From Ectorhizobium quercum (GTDB lineage Bacteria; Pseudomonadota; Alphaproteobacteria; Rhizobiales; Rhizobiaceae): a DNA stretch of 64,000 bases. Within the stretch, counting starts at the first letter, position 1. Every line of letters begins with the position of its first letter. The DNA lies in the NCBI RefSeq assembly GCF_026552795.1, contig NZ_JANFPI010000007.1, forward strand, positions 209,276 through 273,275, read 5' to 3'. The notes under the pieces were generated by a model. It was not told the origin of the DNA. It saw only the letters and a program-made list of their open reading frames with translations, and did not search any database. This document shows, piece by piece, positions 45,440-53,469 of the stretch. The translations under genes and the position numbers were made by a program.

Positions 45440-45724
45440 GAAAACGGCATTCGGCTGTCCCGTCAGCGCGTCCGTTCCGGATTTGCAGCGAGACCGCCAG
45501 AACGGCGAGAAGCACGAGCGCGGCGCCCGGCAACCGCAGCGTGGCGTGGCGCAGCATGGGTCCGAAGACCGCGGGAAGGATATAGCGCGTTGCCAGCCGC
45601 CCGGGTCCGACGCCGAGCAACGGCGCCATCTGCACATGCGGCTGGGCCTCAAAGGCCCGACGACCCGCCGCTTGCCAAAGCATATGCACAGGCCCTCGAT
45701 CTCAAGCGCCATTGTTCCACTCAT
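45440..45724 (-). pseudogene. Remnant of a peptide/nickel-type ABC transporter
   Basis: On the minus strand an ATG-led fragment MALEIEGLCICFGKRRVVG looks like the first 20 residues of a DppD-type ATPase. It is cut before its Walker A, and in another frame the sequence continues as a permease piece: LLGVGPGRLATRYILPAVFGPM then HATLRLPGAALVLLAVLAV, the EAA loop and last helix of a DppC-like permease. Order and frames are wrong for function, so this is deletion debris. It occupies most of the otherwise gene-free stretch between gcd and the zinc locus. Confidence 0.5.
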
Positions 45725-45738
45725 GTCCGCCCCGCGCC

Positions 45739-46065
45739 CTATCCTGTCCCCGGACCACCGAAGCGGCCCGCCGCATATGAGCCCTGCGGGCGGCCGATCG
45801 CCGAAAACGCATCGGCGATGTCGTCCTCCGCAAGGTCCAGCATCGCCTTGTGGATCGAGACCTGCGTGGTTTCGCCATCGCGCATGACCAGCACCACCGT
45901 CTCCTTCGGCGGGCAGCCGGGCAGATGGCAGGCGAGTTCGTTCACCGAAACCACGGCGTCCTCGGGCAAGGCGAGCAGCACGCGGGTCCACTGCTTGATG
46001 GCGCGCGCCTTGCCGACGACGCCCGACGTGCCCCGCGCCAGCAGATTGGAGAATCCTCCGCTCAT
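45739..46065 (-). CDS. Small protein coupled to a COG0523 GTPase (CxLPGCPPxET motif)
   Basis: 108 aa, no signal peptide. A conserved-looking core has VVSVNELACHLPGCPPKET with Cys 46 and 51, then VVLVMRDGETTQVSIHK. The last 20 or so residues (Gly-rich) look unconserved and run into the ABC debris. Its ATG overlaps the stop of the GTPase gene by four bases, so it is made together with it at the end of the znuCBA-GTPase unit. I recall similar unnamed proteins next to CobW-type genes. A metal-dependent partner or client of the GTPase is the natural guess; function unknown. Confidence 0.75.
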   Translation of the reverse strand: MSGGFSNLLARGTSGVVGKARAIKQWTRVLLALPEDAVVSVNELACHLPGCPPKETVVLVMRDGETTQVSIHKAMLDLAEDDIADAFSAIGRPQGSYAAGRFGGPGTG

Positions 46066-47180
46066 GCCGACCTCCGCCTGCGCAGCGCACGCGGTGCCAG
46101 CACCTCGAAAAGGTCGCGGATCGGCTGGACAGGCATGTCCTGCCCGATCAGAACGACGCGGGTCCGGCGGTCGCCATCCGGCCAGCGATCCAGCCGCTGA
46201 AGGGGATAGAGCCTGTGCTGGACGGCATGGGCGACCACGGGCCTGTCCGCATCGTCCGTCACGGCGAAAATTCCCTTCAGCCGCAGCAGGCCGGAGCCGG
46301 TATTGCTCGTGACCAGTTCCAGAAAGGTCATCACCGAATGCGGATCGAGCGGCACGTCGTGGTCGAGGCTGATCGCCTCGATCGCATTGCCGTGGCGGTC
46401 CGCAGCGTGCGCGTGCTGGGGATGCGCGCCCAAAGCCTGCATGGCAAGCCAGCCGGGCACGTCCTCCGCCTTGCCCTGGATGGAATAGGCCCGGTCACCG
46501 ATCAGTCGGTACAGGTCGAAACCGGGCGCATGCCTGTCATGGAAAACAGCGGCCGGGTTCAGGCCATGCAGTTCGCTCTCCCACGGCACCTGCTCTTCGG
46601 TGATATCCGTCTTGGTCAGGACGACGTGGTCGGCGAAGGCAAGCTGCTTCCATCCTTCCATGTGGGTGTCGAGGGTCGACCGGCCCGCGACCGCATCGAA
46701 GGCGGTGATGACGCCGCTCAGGTAGAAATGCCGCGCCACGACGTGGTCGCGCAGGCCGAATGCCGGTGCGCCGCCCGGAATGATGCTGTTGATGATCGGC
46801 GCCGGATCGGCAAGGCCGGTGGTTTCGATCACTACGCGGGAAACGGGCGGGATATCGCCGGCGCGCCGCGCCTCGTGCAGGTCGTGAAGCGAGACGCGGA
46901 TATCGCTCGTCGCCGTGCAGCAGATGCAGCCGGTCGTGGTGCGGAAATACGTCTCGCGACCGCCGCGCACCAGATCGTGGTCGACGGCGACCGTGCCGAA
47001 TTCGTTGACGATGACGGCGGTGCCCGCAAACCGCCGGTCGGCAAGAAGCGCGTTCAGCAAGGTCGTCTTGCCGGCGCCGAGAAAGCCGGTCAGCAGCGTC
47101 ACGGGCACCGGGTCGTAGAGTCTCGTTGCGGTCTCCGGCGCCTCGGGTGCCGGTTCGCGTCGCTTCAACAGCCTGCCCAT
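46062..47180 (-). CDS. COG0523 (CobW/ZNG1-family) GTPase 1
   Basis: 372-aa metallochaperone GTPase. Walker A GFLGAGKTT is at 32-40, the metal-binding CxCC motif (GCICC) at 85-88, and NKxD appears as TKTD. The C-terminal CobW domain follows, with His-rich HPQHAHAADRHG. These proteins hand metal (often zinc) to target enzymes when it is scarce. The gene lies 76 bases after znuA on the same strand, with a stem-loop between, and overlaps the small CxLPGCPP gene. A second COG0523 gene lies at 50055-51044, so this locus probably makes two zinc-allocation factors. Confidence 0.87.
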   Translation of the reverse strand: MGRLLKRREPAPEAPETATRLYDPVPVTLLTGFLGAGKTTLLNALLADRRFAGTAVIVNEFGTVAVDHDLVRGGRETYFRTTTGCICCTATSDIRVSLHDLHEARRAGDIPPVSRVVIETTGLADPAPIINSIIPGGAPAFGLRDHVVARHFYLSGVITAFDAVAGRSTLDTHMEGWKQLAFADHVVLTKTDITEEQVPWESELHGLNPAAVFHDRHAPGFDLYRLIGDRAYSIQGKAEDVPGWLAMQALGAHPQHAHAADRHGNAIEAISLDHDVPLDPHSVMTFLELVTSNTGSGLLRLKGIFAVTDDADRPVVAHAVQHRLYPLQRLDRWPDGDRRTRVVLIGQDMPVQPIRDLFEVLAPRALRRRRSA

Positions 47181-47221
47181 CTTGTCCGATCAGATTCCTG
47201 CCTGCGGTTGCGGGAACGAAC

Positions 47222-47249
47222 GGCCTGCCCGCTGAACACCGGGCAGGCC
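47222..47249 (-). other. Stem-loop between znuA and the GTPase gene
   Basis: Perfect 10-bp inverted repeat GGCCTGCCCG / CGGGCAGGCC with an 8-base loop, eight bases after the znuA stop. No T-run follows on the minus strand, so it may act as a partial attenuator or mRNA-stabilising 3' end rather than a full terminator. Confidence 0.55.
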
Positions 47250-47256
47250 GCCGGAT

Positions 47257-48234
47257 TCAGCCTCCGAGAATGGCGGCCTTTATCGTTTCGACATTGTGAC
47301 GGACCATGTCGATATAGGTGGCGGCGGGGCCATCCTCGCCCGACAGCGCGTCGGAATAGAGCGTGCCGCCCACCTTCAGCCCGGTCTCGCTGGCGATCTG
47401 CTCGACAAGGCGCGGATTGGTGATGTTCTCGAGGAAGATCGCCGAGGCCTTGTCCTCCTTCACCTGGTCGACAAGCCTGGCGACATCCGCGGCCGATGCT
47501 TCGGCCTCCGTCGAAACCCCCTCGGGCGCAATGAACGTCAGGCCGTATTCGTGCGCGAAATAGCCGAAGGCGTCGTGCGAGGTGATGATCGTGCGCTTGT
47601 CCACCGGGATCGCTTCGATTGCCGCCTTCACCTCCGTTTCGAGGGCCGCGAGCCTGGCGAGATAGGCGTCGGCATTGGCGGTATAGGTCGCGCAGCCGGC
47701 CGTGTCGGCCGCGCAGAAGGCGTCGGCGATGTTCTTCACATAGATTTCGGCATTGGCAATCGACTGCCAGGCATGGGGGTCGAATTCGCCGTGGTGATGG
47801 TGGCCCTCGTGGCCGGCCTCCTCCGTCTCGTCGTGGTCGTGGCCGGCCGCCTCGGCCGTCTCGTCGTGGTGGTGCTCCTCCTCTTCCGGCTTCAGCGGCT
47901 CGATGCCCTTCGTCACCTCGACCACCGTCGCCCTGGTGCCGCTGGTTTCGATGAGCCGCTTCATGAAGCCTTCGAATTCGAGGCCGTTGACGAGGACGAC
48001 ACCGGCCTTTTCGAGCGCGACCGCATCGGCCGGCCGCGGCTCGTAGACATGGGCGTCGCCGTCGGGGCCGACGAGCGTCGTCAAAGCCACGCGGTCGCCG
48101 CCGACATTCTTCGCGAAGTCGCCGATGATCGAGAAGCTGGCGACGACATCGAGGTCGGCCGCCGAGGCGGCCGGGGCGAGACCGCCCAGCGTAAGAAGGC
48201 TTGCAGTGGTTGCGATGCGGAACGTCCTGAACAT
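47257..48234 (-). CDS. znuA: Zinc ABC transporter substrate-binding protein ZnuA
   Basis: 325-aa periplasmic cluster 9 (A-I) metal-binding protein with a signal peptide (about 1-25, ending ASAA). Metal ligands are suggested by DAHVYEPRPAD, EFDPHAWQS, SHDAFGYFA and the C-terminal YSDAL. A long His/Glu/Asp-rich loop (EEHHHDET ... GHEGHHHHG, about residues 120-150) is characteristic of zinc-specific members. ATG at 48234 chosen at the signal peptide; the frame is open further upstream. Last of znuC-znuB-znuA. Confidence 0.9.
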   Translation of the reverse strand: MFRTFRIATTASLLTLGGLAPAASAADLDVVASFSIIGDFAKNVGGDRVALTTLVGPDGDAHVYEPRPADAVALEKAGVVLVNGLEFEGFMKRLIETSGTRATVVEVTKGIEPLKPEEEEHHHDETAEAAGHDHDETEEAGHEGHHHHGEFDPHAWQSIANAEIYVKNIADAFCAADTAGCATYTANADAYLARLAALETEVKAAIEAIPVDKRTIITSHDAFGYFAHEYGLTFIAPEGVSTEAEASAADVARLVDQVKEDKASAIFLENITNPRLVEQIASETGLKVGGTLYSDALSGEDGPAATYIDMVRHNVETIKAAILGG

Positions 48235-48253
48235 GGAAATCTCCTTGTGTTGA

Positions 48254-49120
48254 TCAGGCTGTCTTGTGGCGGCGGAAGACGAGGAGGCTGGAAAGCATCC
48301 CCCTCCGGCCGGCGAGAGCGGAAAGCGCATAGGCGATGCCGGCGGTCAGGATGATGGCCGGTCCGGACGGCATCGACGCATGGTAGGAAAGCAGGAGCCC
48401 GCCGACGCACGACACGGCGGCGATCACGATCGCGATCAGGCAGAGCGTGCCGACCCGGTTCGACCAGAAACGCGATGCCGCCGCCGGAAGCATCATCAGG
48501 CCGACCGACAGCAACGTGCCCAGCGCCTGGAACCCGCCGACGAGATTGAGCACCACCAGCGTCAGGAACAGGAAATGGACCGGCGCGCCGATGCGGCTCA
48601 CCGAGCGCAGGAAGAGCGGATCGAGGCATTCGGCGACGAGCGCGCGCCGGAATATGCCGAGGGCCAAGAAGGTGATGACGGCGATGCCGGCGATCAGCGC
48701 CAGCGCCTCGTCGTTCAGCGCCAGCACCGAGCCGAACAGCACATGCATGAGATCGACGCTCGAGCCGCGCCAGGACACGAGCAGCACGCCGACCGCCAGC
48801 GAGATGAGGTAGAAGGCCGCCATCGAGGCGTCTTCCTTCTGGACCGTAAAGCGCGACACCGCACCGGAGCCGAGTGCGACCAGCAGGCCGACCGCCAGCC
48901 CGCCGATCGTCATGGACAGGATATCCAGCCCGAAGAACAGGAAGCCCAGCGCCGCCCCCGGCAGGATGGCGTGCGACATGGCGTCTCCCGTGAGGCTCAT
49001 GCGCCGGAGCATCAGGAAGACGCCGACCGGGGCGCAGCTTGCGGAAAGCACGAGGGAGCCGAACAGCGCCCGCTGCATGAAGCCGTAGTGCAGGAAGGGG
49101 GCAATCAGGAAATCATACAT
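48254..49120 (-). CDS. znuB: Zinc ABC transporter permease ZnuB
   Basis: 288-aa ABC-3 family permease with about eight hydrophobic segments and the family segment GDAMSHAILPGAALGFL. Start at 49120 overlaps the end of znuC by eight bases; the longer frame upstream is antisense content. It forms the channel for ZnuA-delivered metal. Confidence 0.9.
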   Translation of the reverse strand: MYDFLIAPFLHYGFMQRALFGSLVLSASCAPVGVFLMLRRMSLTGDAMSHAILPGAALGFLFFGLDILSMTIGGLAVGLLVALGSGAVSRFTVQKEDASMAAFYLISLAVGVLLVSWRGSSVDLMHVLFGSVLALNDEALALIAGIAVITFLALGIFRRALVAECLDPLFLRSVSRIGAPVHFLFLTLVVLNLVGGFQALGTLLSVGLMMLPAAASRFWSNRVGTLCLIAIVIAAVSCVGGLLLSYHASMPSGPAIILTAGIAYALSALAGRRGMLSSLLVFRRHKTA

Positions 49121-49904
49121 TCGCCACCGCCTTCCCCGTGGCATGGCCGTGCGCGGCGGCGGGCCCCGAAACCGGGTTGTCGTCGCACCAGCCGGCCACC
49201 TCGTCCCAGGCTTCCTGGAAACCCCGCGCCCGGGAAAGGTTTTCGGCCGTGAGAACGTCGCGGGTCGGCCCCCAGGCCACCGGCCGGCGGGCGAGAAGAA
49301 GCGTCCGCGGGAAATGCGCGCGCACCAGCGCATGGTCGTGCAGGACGCAGAGCACCGTCCGCCCCTCCGCGACCCAGCATCCGATCAACGCGAGGAGATC
49401 GTCGATGGTGCGCGCGTCGACGGCGTTGAAGGGCTCGTCCAGCAGGATCAGGTCGGCATCCTGCAACATGGCGCGGGCGAAGAGCGCCCGCTGCATCTGG
49501 CCGCCGGAAAGGCTGTCGAGCGGGCGCTTCTCGAACCCCGTCAGTCCCACCGCTTCGAGGCATCTCGCCAGATCGGCCATGTCCTCCCGCGTGATCCGCC
49601 CCATAAGGCCCCGCCTCTGCCAGAAACCGAGCGAGACGAGATCGATCACGCGGGCGGGAAAGCTGCGGTCGAGTTCCGATTGCTGGGGGAGATAGGCGAG
49701 CCGCCGGTAACGCATAGCACACGTTCCGCCGATCGGCTTCAGGATGCCGGCGATCCCCTTCATCAGCGTCGACTTGCCCGAGCCATTGGCCCCGACGACC
49801 GCCGTCAGGGAGCCTCGCTCGACGGTGCCGGTCAGGTGATGGACGGCGGCGTGACCCTGATAGCCAAGGGTCAGGTTTTCGAATGAAAGGCAAATCTCGG
49901 TCAT
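49113..49904 (-). CDS. znuC: Zinc ABC transporter ATPase ZnuC
   Basis: 263-aa ATPase: Walker A GANGSGKST, signature LSGGQMQR, Walker B LILLDEPFNAVD, switch VLHDHALV. The C-terminal tail carries HGHATGK. The ATG at 49904 has GAGG upstream and puts the Zur-like box 33 bases before it; the upstream in-frame ATG at 49958 would translate through that box and was rejected. First gene of the zinc import operon. Confidence 0.9.
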   Translation of the reverse strand: MTEICLSFENLTLGYQGHAAVHHLTGTVERGSLTAVVGANGSGKSTLMKGIAGILKPIGGTCAMRYRRLAYLPQQSELDRSFPARVIDLVSLGFWQRRGLMGRITREDMADLARCLEAVGLTGFEKRPLDSLSGGQMQRALFARAMLQDADLILLDEPFNAVDARTIDDLLALIGCWVAEGRTVLCVLHDHALVRAHFPRTLLLARRPVAWGPTRDVLTAENLSRARGFQEAWDEVAGWCDDNPVSGPAAAHGHATGKAVANV

Positions 49905-49936
49905 CGCGTCCTCGGGGATTGACAGCGACTGCATAG

Positions 49937-49983
49937 GTAATGTTATTACATTCGTCAAATGAAAAGTAACGTAATAACATATC
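49937..49983. promoter_or_regulatory. Pair of Zur-like boxes between znuC and the second GTPase
   Basis: GTAATGTTATTACATTC (49937-49953) contains the palindrome AATGT-n4-ACATT; GTAACGTAATAACATATC (49966-49983) is the same core (TGTTATTACrTT) on the opposite strand. Sited between divergent zinc genes, with zur nearby, they are very likely Zur operators controlling both directions. Confidence 0.8.
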
Positions 49984-50054
49984 TATTGCCGTCACGGCCC
50001 GCTTCGGCGACGCGCAGCGGCAGAGAGAAATCCTTGAAACGCGAGGTTCAGGCC

Positions 50055-51044
50055 ATGTCCCGTAAGACCGCCCCCATCCCCGTCACCGTGCTGACCGGCT
50101 ATCTCGGCGCGGGCAAGACGACGCTGCTCAACCGTATCCTCAGCGAGCCGCACGGCAGGAAATTCGCCGTCATCGTCAACGAGTTCGGCGAGATCGGCAT
50201 CGACAACGACCTGATCGTCGATGCCGAGGAAGACGTCTTCGAGATGAACAACGGCTGCATCTGCTGCACGGTGCGCGGCGATCTCATCCGCATCATCGAG
50301 GGCCTGATGCGCCGTCCGGGCCGCTTCGACGGCATCCTGATCGAAACCACCGGCCTTGCCGATCCCGCCCCCGTGGCGCAGACCTTCTTCGTCGACGAGG
50401 ACGTGCGGGCCAGGACGCGGCTCGACTCCATCATCACGGTCGTCGACGCCCGGCATCTGCCCGGCGAGATCGACCGGGCGCACGAGGCACAGGAGCAGAT
50501 CGCCTTCGCCGACACGATCATCCTCAACAAGACGGACCTCGCTTCCGCAGAGGATCTGGCGGCCGTCGAGACTCGCATTCGCCGCATCAACCCGACCGCC
50601 AGCATCCTGCGCTCCGAGCGTTGCGACCTCGACATTGCGAGCCTTCTCGACAGAAAGGCATTCGATCTCGACCGTATCCTCGACGTCGAGCCCGATTTTC
50701 TGGTGGAAGAGCACGACCACGAGCATGACGACCATGTGGCGAGCTTCTCGCTGGTCGAGCGCCAGCCGATCGATCCGGAGAAATTCTTCCCGTGGCTGCA
50801 AACGACCGTTCAGGCCTTCGGCATGGATATCCTGCGGCTGAAGGGCATCATTTCCTTCTCCGGCGACGACGACCGCTATGTGGCCCAGGGTGTTCACATG
50901 CTGCTGGAAGGCAACCACCAGCGGCCCTGGGAGGAAGACGAGGAGCGCATCACACGACTCGTCTTCATCGGCCGCGACCTGCCGAAGGACGTCATTACCG
51001 ACGGTTTCCTCAAATGCCGCGCCGTCAGACAGGCGGCCGAATAA
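50055..51044 (+). CDS. COG0523 (CobW/ZNG1-family) GTPase 2
   Basis: 329-aa metallochaperone GTPase. Walker A GYLGAGKTT at 15-23, metal motif GCICC at 67-71, NKTD present, and a His/Asp/Glu-rich loop EEHDHEHDDH near 218-227 that could bind zinc. The ATG at 50055 is chosen over 49959 because the upstream part contains a Zur-like box and no domain. Divergent from znuC and followed by zur, it is expected to be induced under zinc starvation. It differs from GTPase 1 in its metal-rich loop, so targets may differ. Confidence 0.88.
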   Translation: MSRKTAPIPVTVLTGYLGAGKTTLLNRILSEPHGRKFAVIVNEFGEIGIDNDLIVDAEEDVFEMNNGCICCTVRGDLIRIIEGLMRRPGRFDGILIETTGLADPAPVAQTFFVDEDVRARTRLDSIITVVDARHLPGEIDRAHEAQEQIAFADTIILNKTDLASAEDLAAVETRIRRINPTASILRSERCDLDIASLLDRKAFDLDRILDVEPDFLVEEHDHEHDDHVASFSLVERQPIDPEKFFPWLQTTVQAFGMDILRLKGIISFSGDDDRYVAQGVHMLLEGNHQRPWEEDEERITRLVFIGRDLPKDVITDGFLKCRAVRQAAE

Positions 51045-51195
51045 CGCGGCCGCCCCGCCCGGAAGGATTCCCCATGAGCCCGGACCCTGCCCGCAACCGC
51101 CCGATGGCCGCCGGGCGTTCCGGCTCCTGGACGATCAGCCCCCGATCCGCAGCGGCGGCCGCGGATCGTTCTCTACGCATGTTTCGGAGATGGTA

Positions 51196-51609
51196 ATGTC
51201 GCAGGCGCTCCACCGGCCCGACCTGAAGCTGACGAGGAACCAGAGCCTGGTTCTGTCGGTGCTGGAAACATCCGGGCAGCCGCTCAGCGCATACACCATT
51301 CTGGATCGCCTCAGGGTTCACGGCCTGAAGGCGCCCTTGCAGATCTACCGCGCCCTCGACAAGCTCCTCGAGATCGGCCGCGTCCACCGTCTGGAGAGCA
51401 TGAACGCCTTCGTCGTCTGCTGTCATTCACGGCACGGCCAGATCCATCCCCGGATTACGGCGTTCGAAATCTGCGAGGCCTGCGGCAGGGTCAGCGAGTT
51501 TCAGGACGCCAGGGTCGAGAACGCCCTGACGAAGCACGCCAGAGACAACGGCTTCAAGATCCGGTCCGCCACGATCGAGGTTCACGGCCTGTGCGCCGAC
51601 TGCAACTGA
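51196..51609 (+). CDS. zur: Zur, Fur-family zinc-responsive repressor
   Basis: 137-aa Fur-family regulator: winged helix in the first 80 residues (LSAYTILDRLRVHGLKAPLQIYRAL) and a dimerisation domain with structural zinc Cys pairs CEAC (93, 96) and CADC (133, 136). Zinc specificity is inferred from the neighbouring znu and COG0523 genes and Zur-like boxes, and from the short Zur-like form. GGAG precedes the ATG. It likely closes the znu regulatory loop. Confidence 0.88.
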   Translation: MSQALHRPDLKLTRNQSLVLSVLETSGQPLSAYTILDRLRVHGLKAPLQIYRALDKLLEIGRVHRLESMNAFVVCCHSRHGQIHPRITAFEICEACGRVSEFQDARVENALTKHARDNGFKIRSATIEVHGLCADCN

Positions 51610-51738
51610 CCGCCAGACCGGCCGGGCACCCGCACGTAGTTGCCAATATTTATCCGGCTAGATAATTCCTGCTGGCAGAAGCGGCAGCGGAACCGATCCC
51701 CTGCTTTACCGCCAGCCGGGACTGAACGCCGAGCGGGG

Positions 51739-52377
51739 TCATTCGTCGTCGGAACCGGGGCCTGCGAGCTTCGAGGCGATGGAAATACGATAAAGATGGC
51801 GCCGCATGACGTCGAGAAGACCCGGCAGGTTCTTCTGTTCGATGCAGTCGAGCATCTCGAAATGTTCGGCGGCGCTCTGTTGCCGGTTCTCGCTCGTCGA
51901 ATACGGGTGCCGGCTGTATGGCCGGACCAGTTCCCGCAATTCGTCTATCGTTCCGGACAGCACCGGATTGCCGCAGAGCGCGAAGAAGGCGCGATGGAAA
52001 TTGTCGTTGGCGGTCTGGATATCGATGAGCGATGAGCCTTCTACCGCGTCGGAAAAATTTCGCGCCAGTTCGTGAAGGTGGGCCAGATCGTCGATCGAGG
52101 CCCGGTAATAAACCTTGGGCGCCGCCCCCAGCTCCAGCAGCATGCGTATTTCCCGATGGTGGGAATCGCGCTCCGGGTCTGCCGGGGGCAGCCGGTAGCC
52201 GTGGTTCTCGACGTGTTCCAGCGCGCCGACGGCCGCCAGCGTCGCCAGCGCCTTGCGGACCTCGAAACGGCTGACGGAATAGCGTTTCTCCAGTTCGTTC
52301 AGCCGCAGCCATTGGCCATGCTCGAACTCTCCCATCAGGAGGTCCGCCCGCATTTTTCCCACCAGGTCCGATTCCAT
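51739..52377 (-). CDS. GntR family regulator (FCD subfamily)
   Basis: 212 aa: winged helix about 1-65 (LRLNELEKRYSVSRFEVRKALATL) and an FCD-type effector domain with candidate metal histidines in NFHRAFF, EHFEML and RRHLYR. It lies 24 bases downstream of the ABC ATPase on the same strand, so it is the last gene of the Fbp-type transporter operon and probably its regulator. Confidence 0.85.
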   Translation of the reverse strand: MESDLVGKMRADLLMGEFEHGQWLRLNELEKRYSVSRFEVRKALATLAAVGALEHVENHGYRLPPADPERDSHHREIRMLLELGAAPKVYYRASIDDLAHLHELARNFSDAVEGSSLIDIQTANDNFHRAFFALCGNPVLSGTIDELRELVRPYSRHPYSTSENRQQSAAEHFEMLDCIEQKNLPGLLDVMRRHLYRISIASKLAGPGSDDE

Positions 52378-52401
52378 CTCTAGGCAATAAATCCTTTATG
52401 C

Positions 52402-53469
52402 TCACGCTGCAAAGATGGTTGCAGATGAAGGGGAAAAATACAATTCCACCGCCCCTTCCGGCAGCGGGTGATCCCCGAAAGCCTGCAACGACTGCCCATC
52501 CAGTTCGCATTCGTAGCTGAAACGCTCACCGACATAGACATTGCGTTTCAATGTGACTTTCAGCGCATTGCTCAACCCCGGCGTCTGTTCCGCCTTCAGG
52601 CGCTCCGGCCGCAGGGAAAGCCTGATCTTCTGGCCCGCCGCCAGGCTGCCCGCGATCTGGACGACCGCCGTCTGGCCGCCCGGCAGTTCGAGCCGCGCGC
52701 TATCGGCGGCGGCATCTGCAACCGTTGCCGGGAAGAAATTCGAGCTTCCCACGAATTCCGCGACAAACGGCGTCGCGGGGCGCTCGTAGATCTCGGTCGG
52801 CGAGCCGACCTGCTCGACGACGCCGTTTTTCATGACGACGATACGGTCGCTGAGCGAAAGCGCTTCCGTCTGGTCGTGCGTGACGTAAATCGTCGTGATC
52901 CCCAGCCGAAGCTGGATCTCCTTGAGCCATACGCGCGCCTGCTCGCGCAGCAGTGCATCGAGATTCGACAGCGGCTCGTCCAGCAGAAGAAGCTGGGGAC
53001 GGTAGACGAGGGCGCGCGCAAGCCCGACACGCTGCTGCTGGCCGCCGGAAAGCTGGCCGGGATAGCGCTTTTCCAGGCCCGACAAACCGACCAGTTCGAG
53101 CGTTTCGGCAATCCGCCTGCTGCGCTCCTCCGGCGCGATCCTGCGGATCTTCAGCGGAAAGGCGAGGTTCTGTTCCACGGTCATATGCGGCCAGAGCGCA
53201 TAGGACTGAAACACGACACCGAATTGCCGGTCCTCCGGCTCGACGAAGATATTGTCCACCGGAGAGGCGAGCGGCTTGTCCCTGAACAGGATCTTTCCGC
53301 TGCTGGGCGCCTCCAGCCCGGCGATCATCGCAAGGGTGGTCGACTTGCCGCAACCGCTGGAACCGAGCAGGGAGACGAACTCTCCCTTCGAGATGGAAAG
53401 ATCCAGGCCCTTGATGACGCTGACATTGCCGTAACTTTTGGTAATACCGGAAAGAACAAGCTCAGCCAT
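52402..53469 (-). CDS. ABC transporter ATPase (Fbp/Pot-type)
   Basis: 355-aa ATPase with Walker A GSSGCGKST at 36-44, signature LSGGQQQRVGLARAL, Walker B LLLLDEPLSNLD and H-loop VTHDQTEAL, followed by a C-terminal TOBE-like domain. This form serves iron(III), spermidine or phosphonate-type importers. The ATG at 53469 overlaps the permease stop by eight bases; longer upstream frames are not homologous. Energises the 580-aa permease next to it. Confidence 0.88.
   Translation of the reverse strand: MAELVLSGITKSYGNVSVIKGLDLSISKGEFVSLLGSSGCGKSTTLAMIAGLEAPSSGKILFRDKPLASPVDNIFVEPEDRQFGVVFQSYALWPHMTVEQNLAFPLKIRRIAPEERSRRIAETLELVGLSGLEKRYPGQLSGGQQQRVGLARALVYRPQLLLLDEPLSNLDALLREQARVWLKEIQLRLGITTIYVTHDQTEALSLSDRIVVMKNGVVEQVGSPTEIYERPATPFVAEFVGSSNFFPATVADAAADSARLELPGGQTAVVQIAGSLAAGQKIRLSLRPERLKAEQTPGLSNALKVTLKRNVYVGERFSYECELDGQSLQAFGDHPLPEGAVELYFSPSSATIFAA

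Noticed and set aside
42871..45450. 859-codon minus-strand frame opposite gcd
   Set aside because: No domain content and it fully overlaps a complete PQQ glucose dehydrogenase.
49959..50054. N-terminal extension of COG0523 GTPase 2
   Set aside because: It would translate through a Zur-like operator and adds no domain; ATG 50055 fits the family N-terminus.
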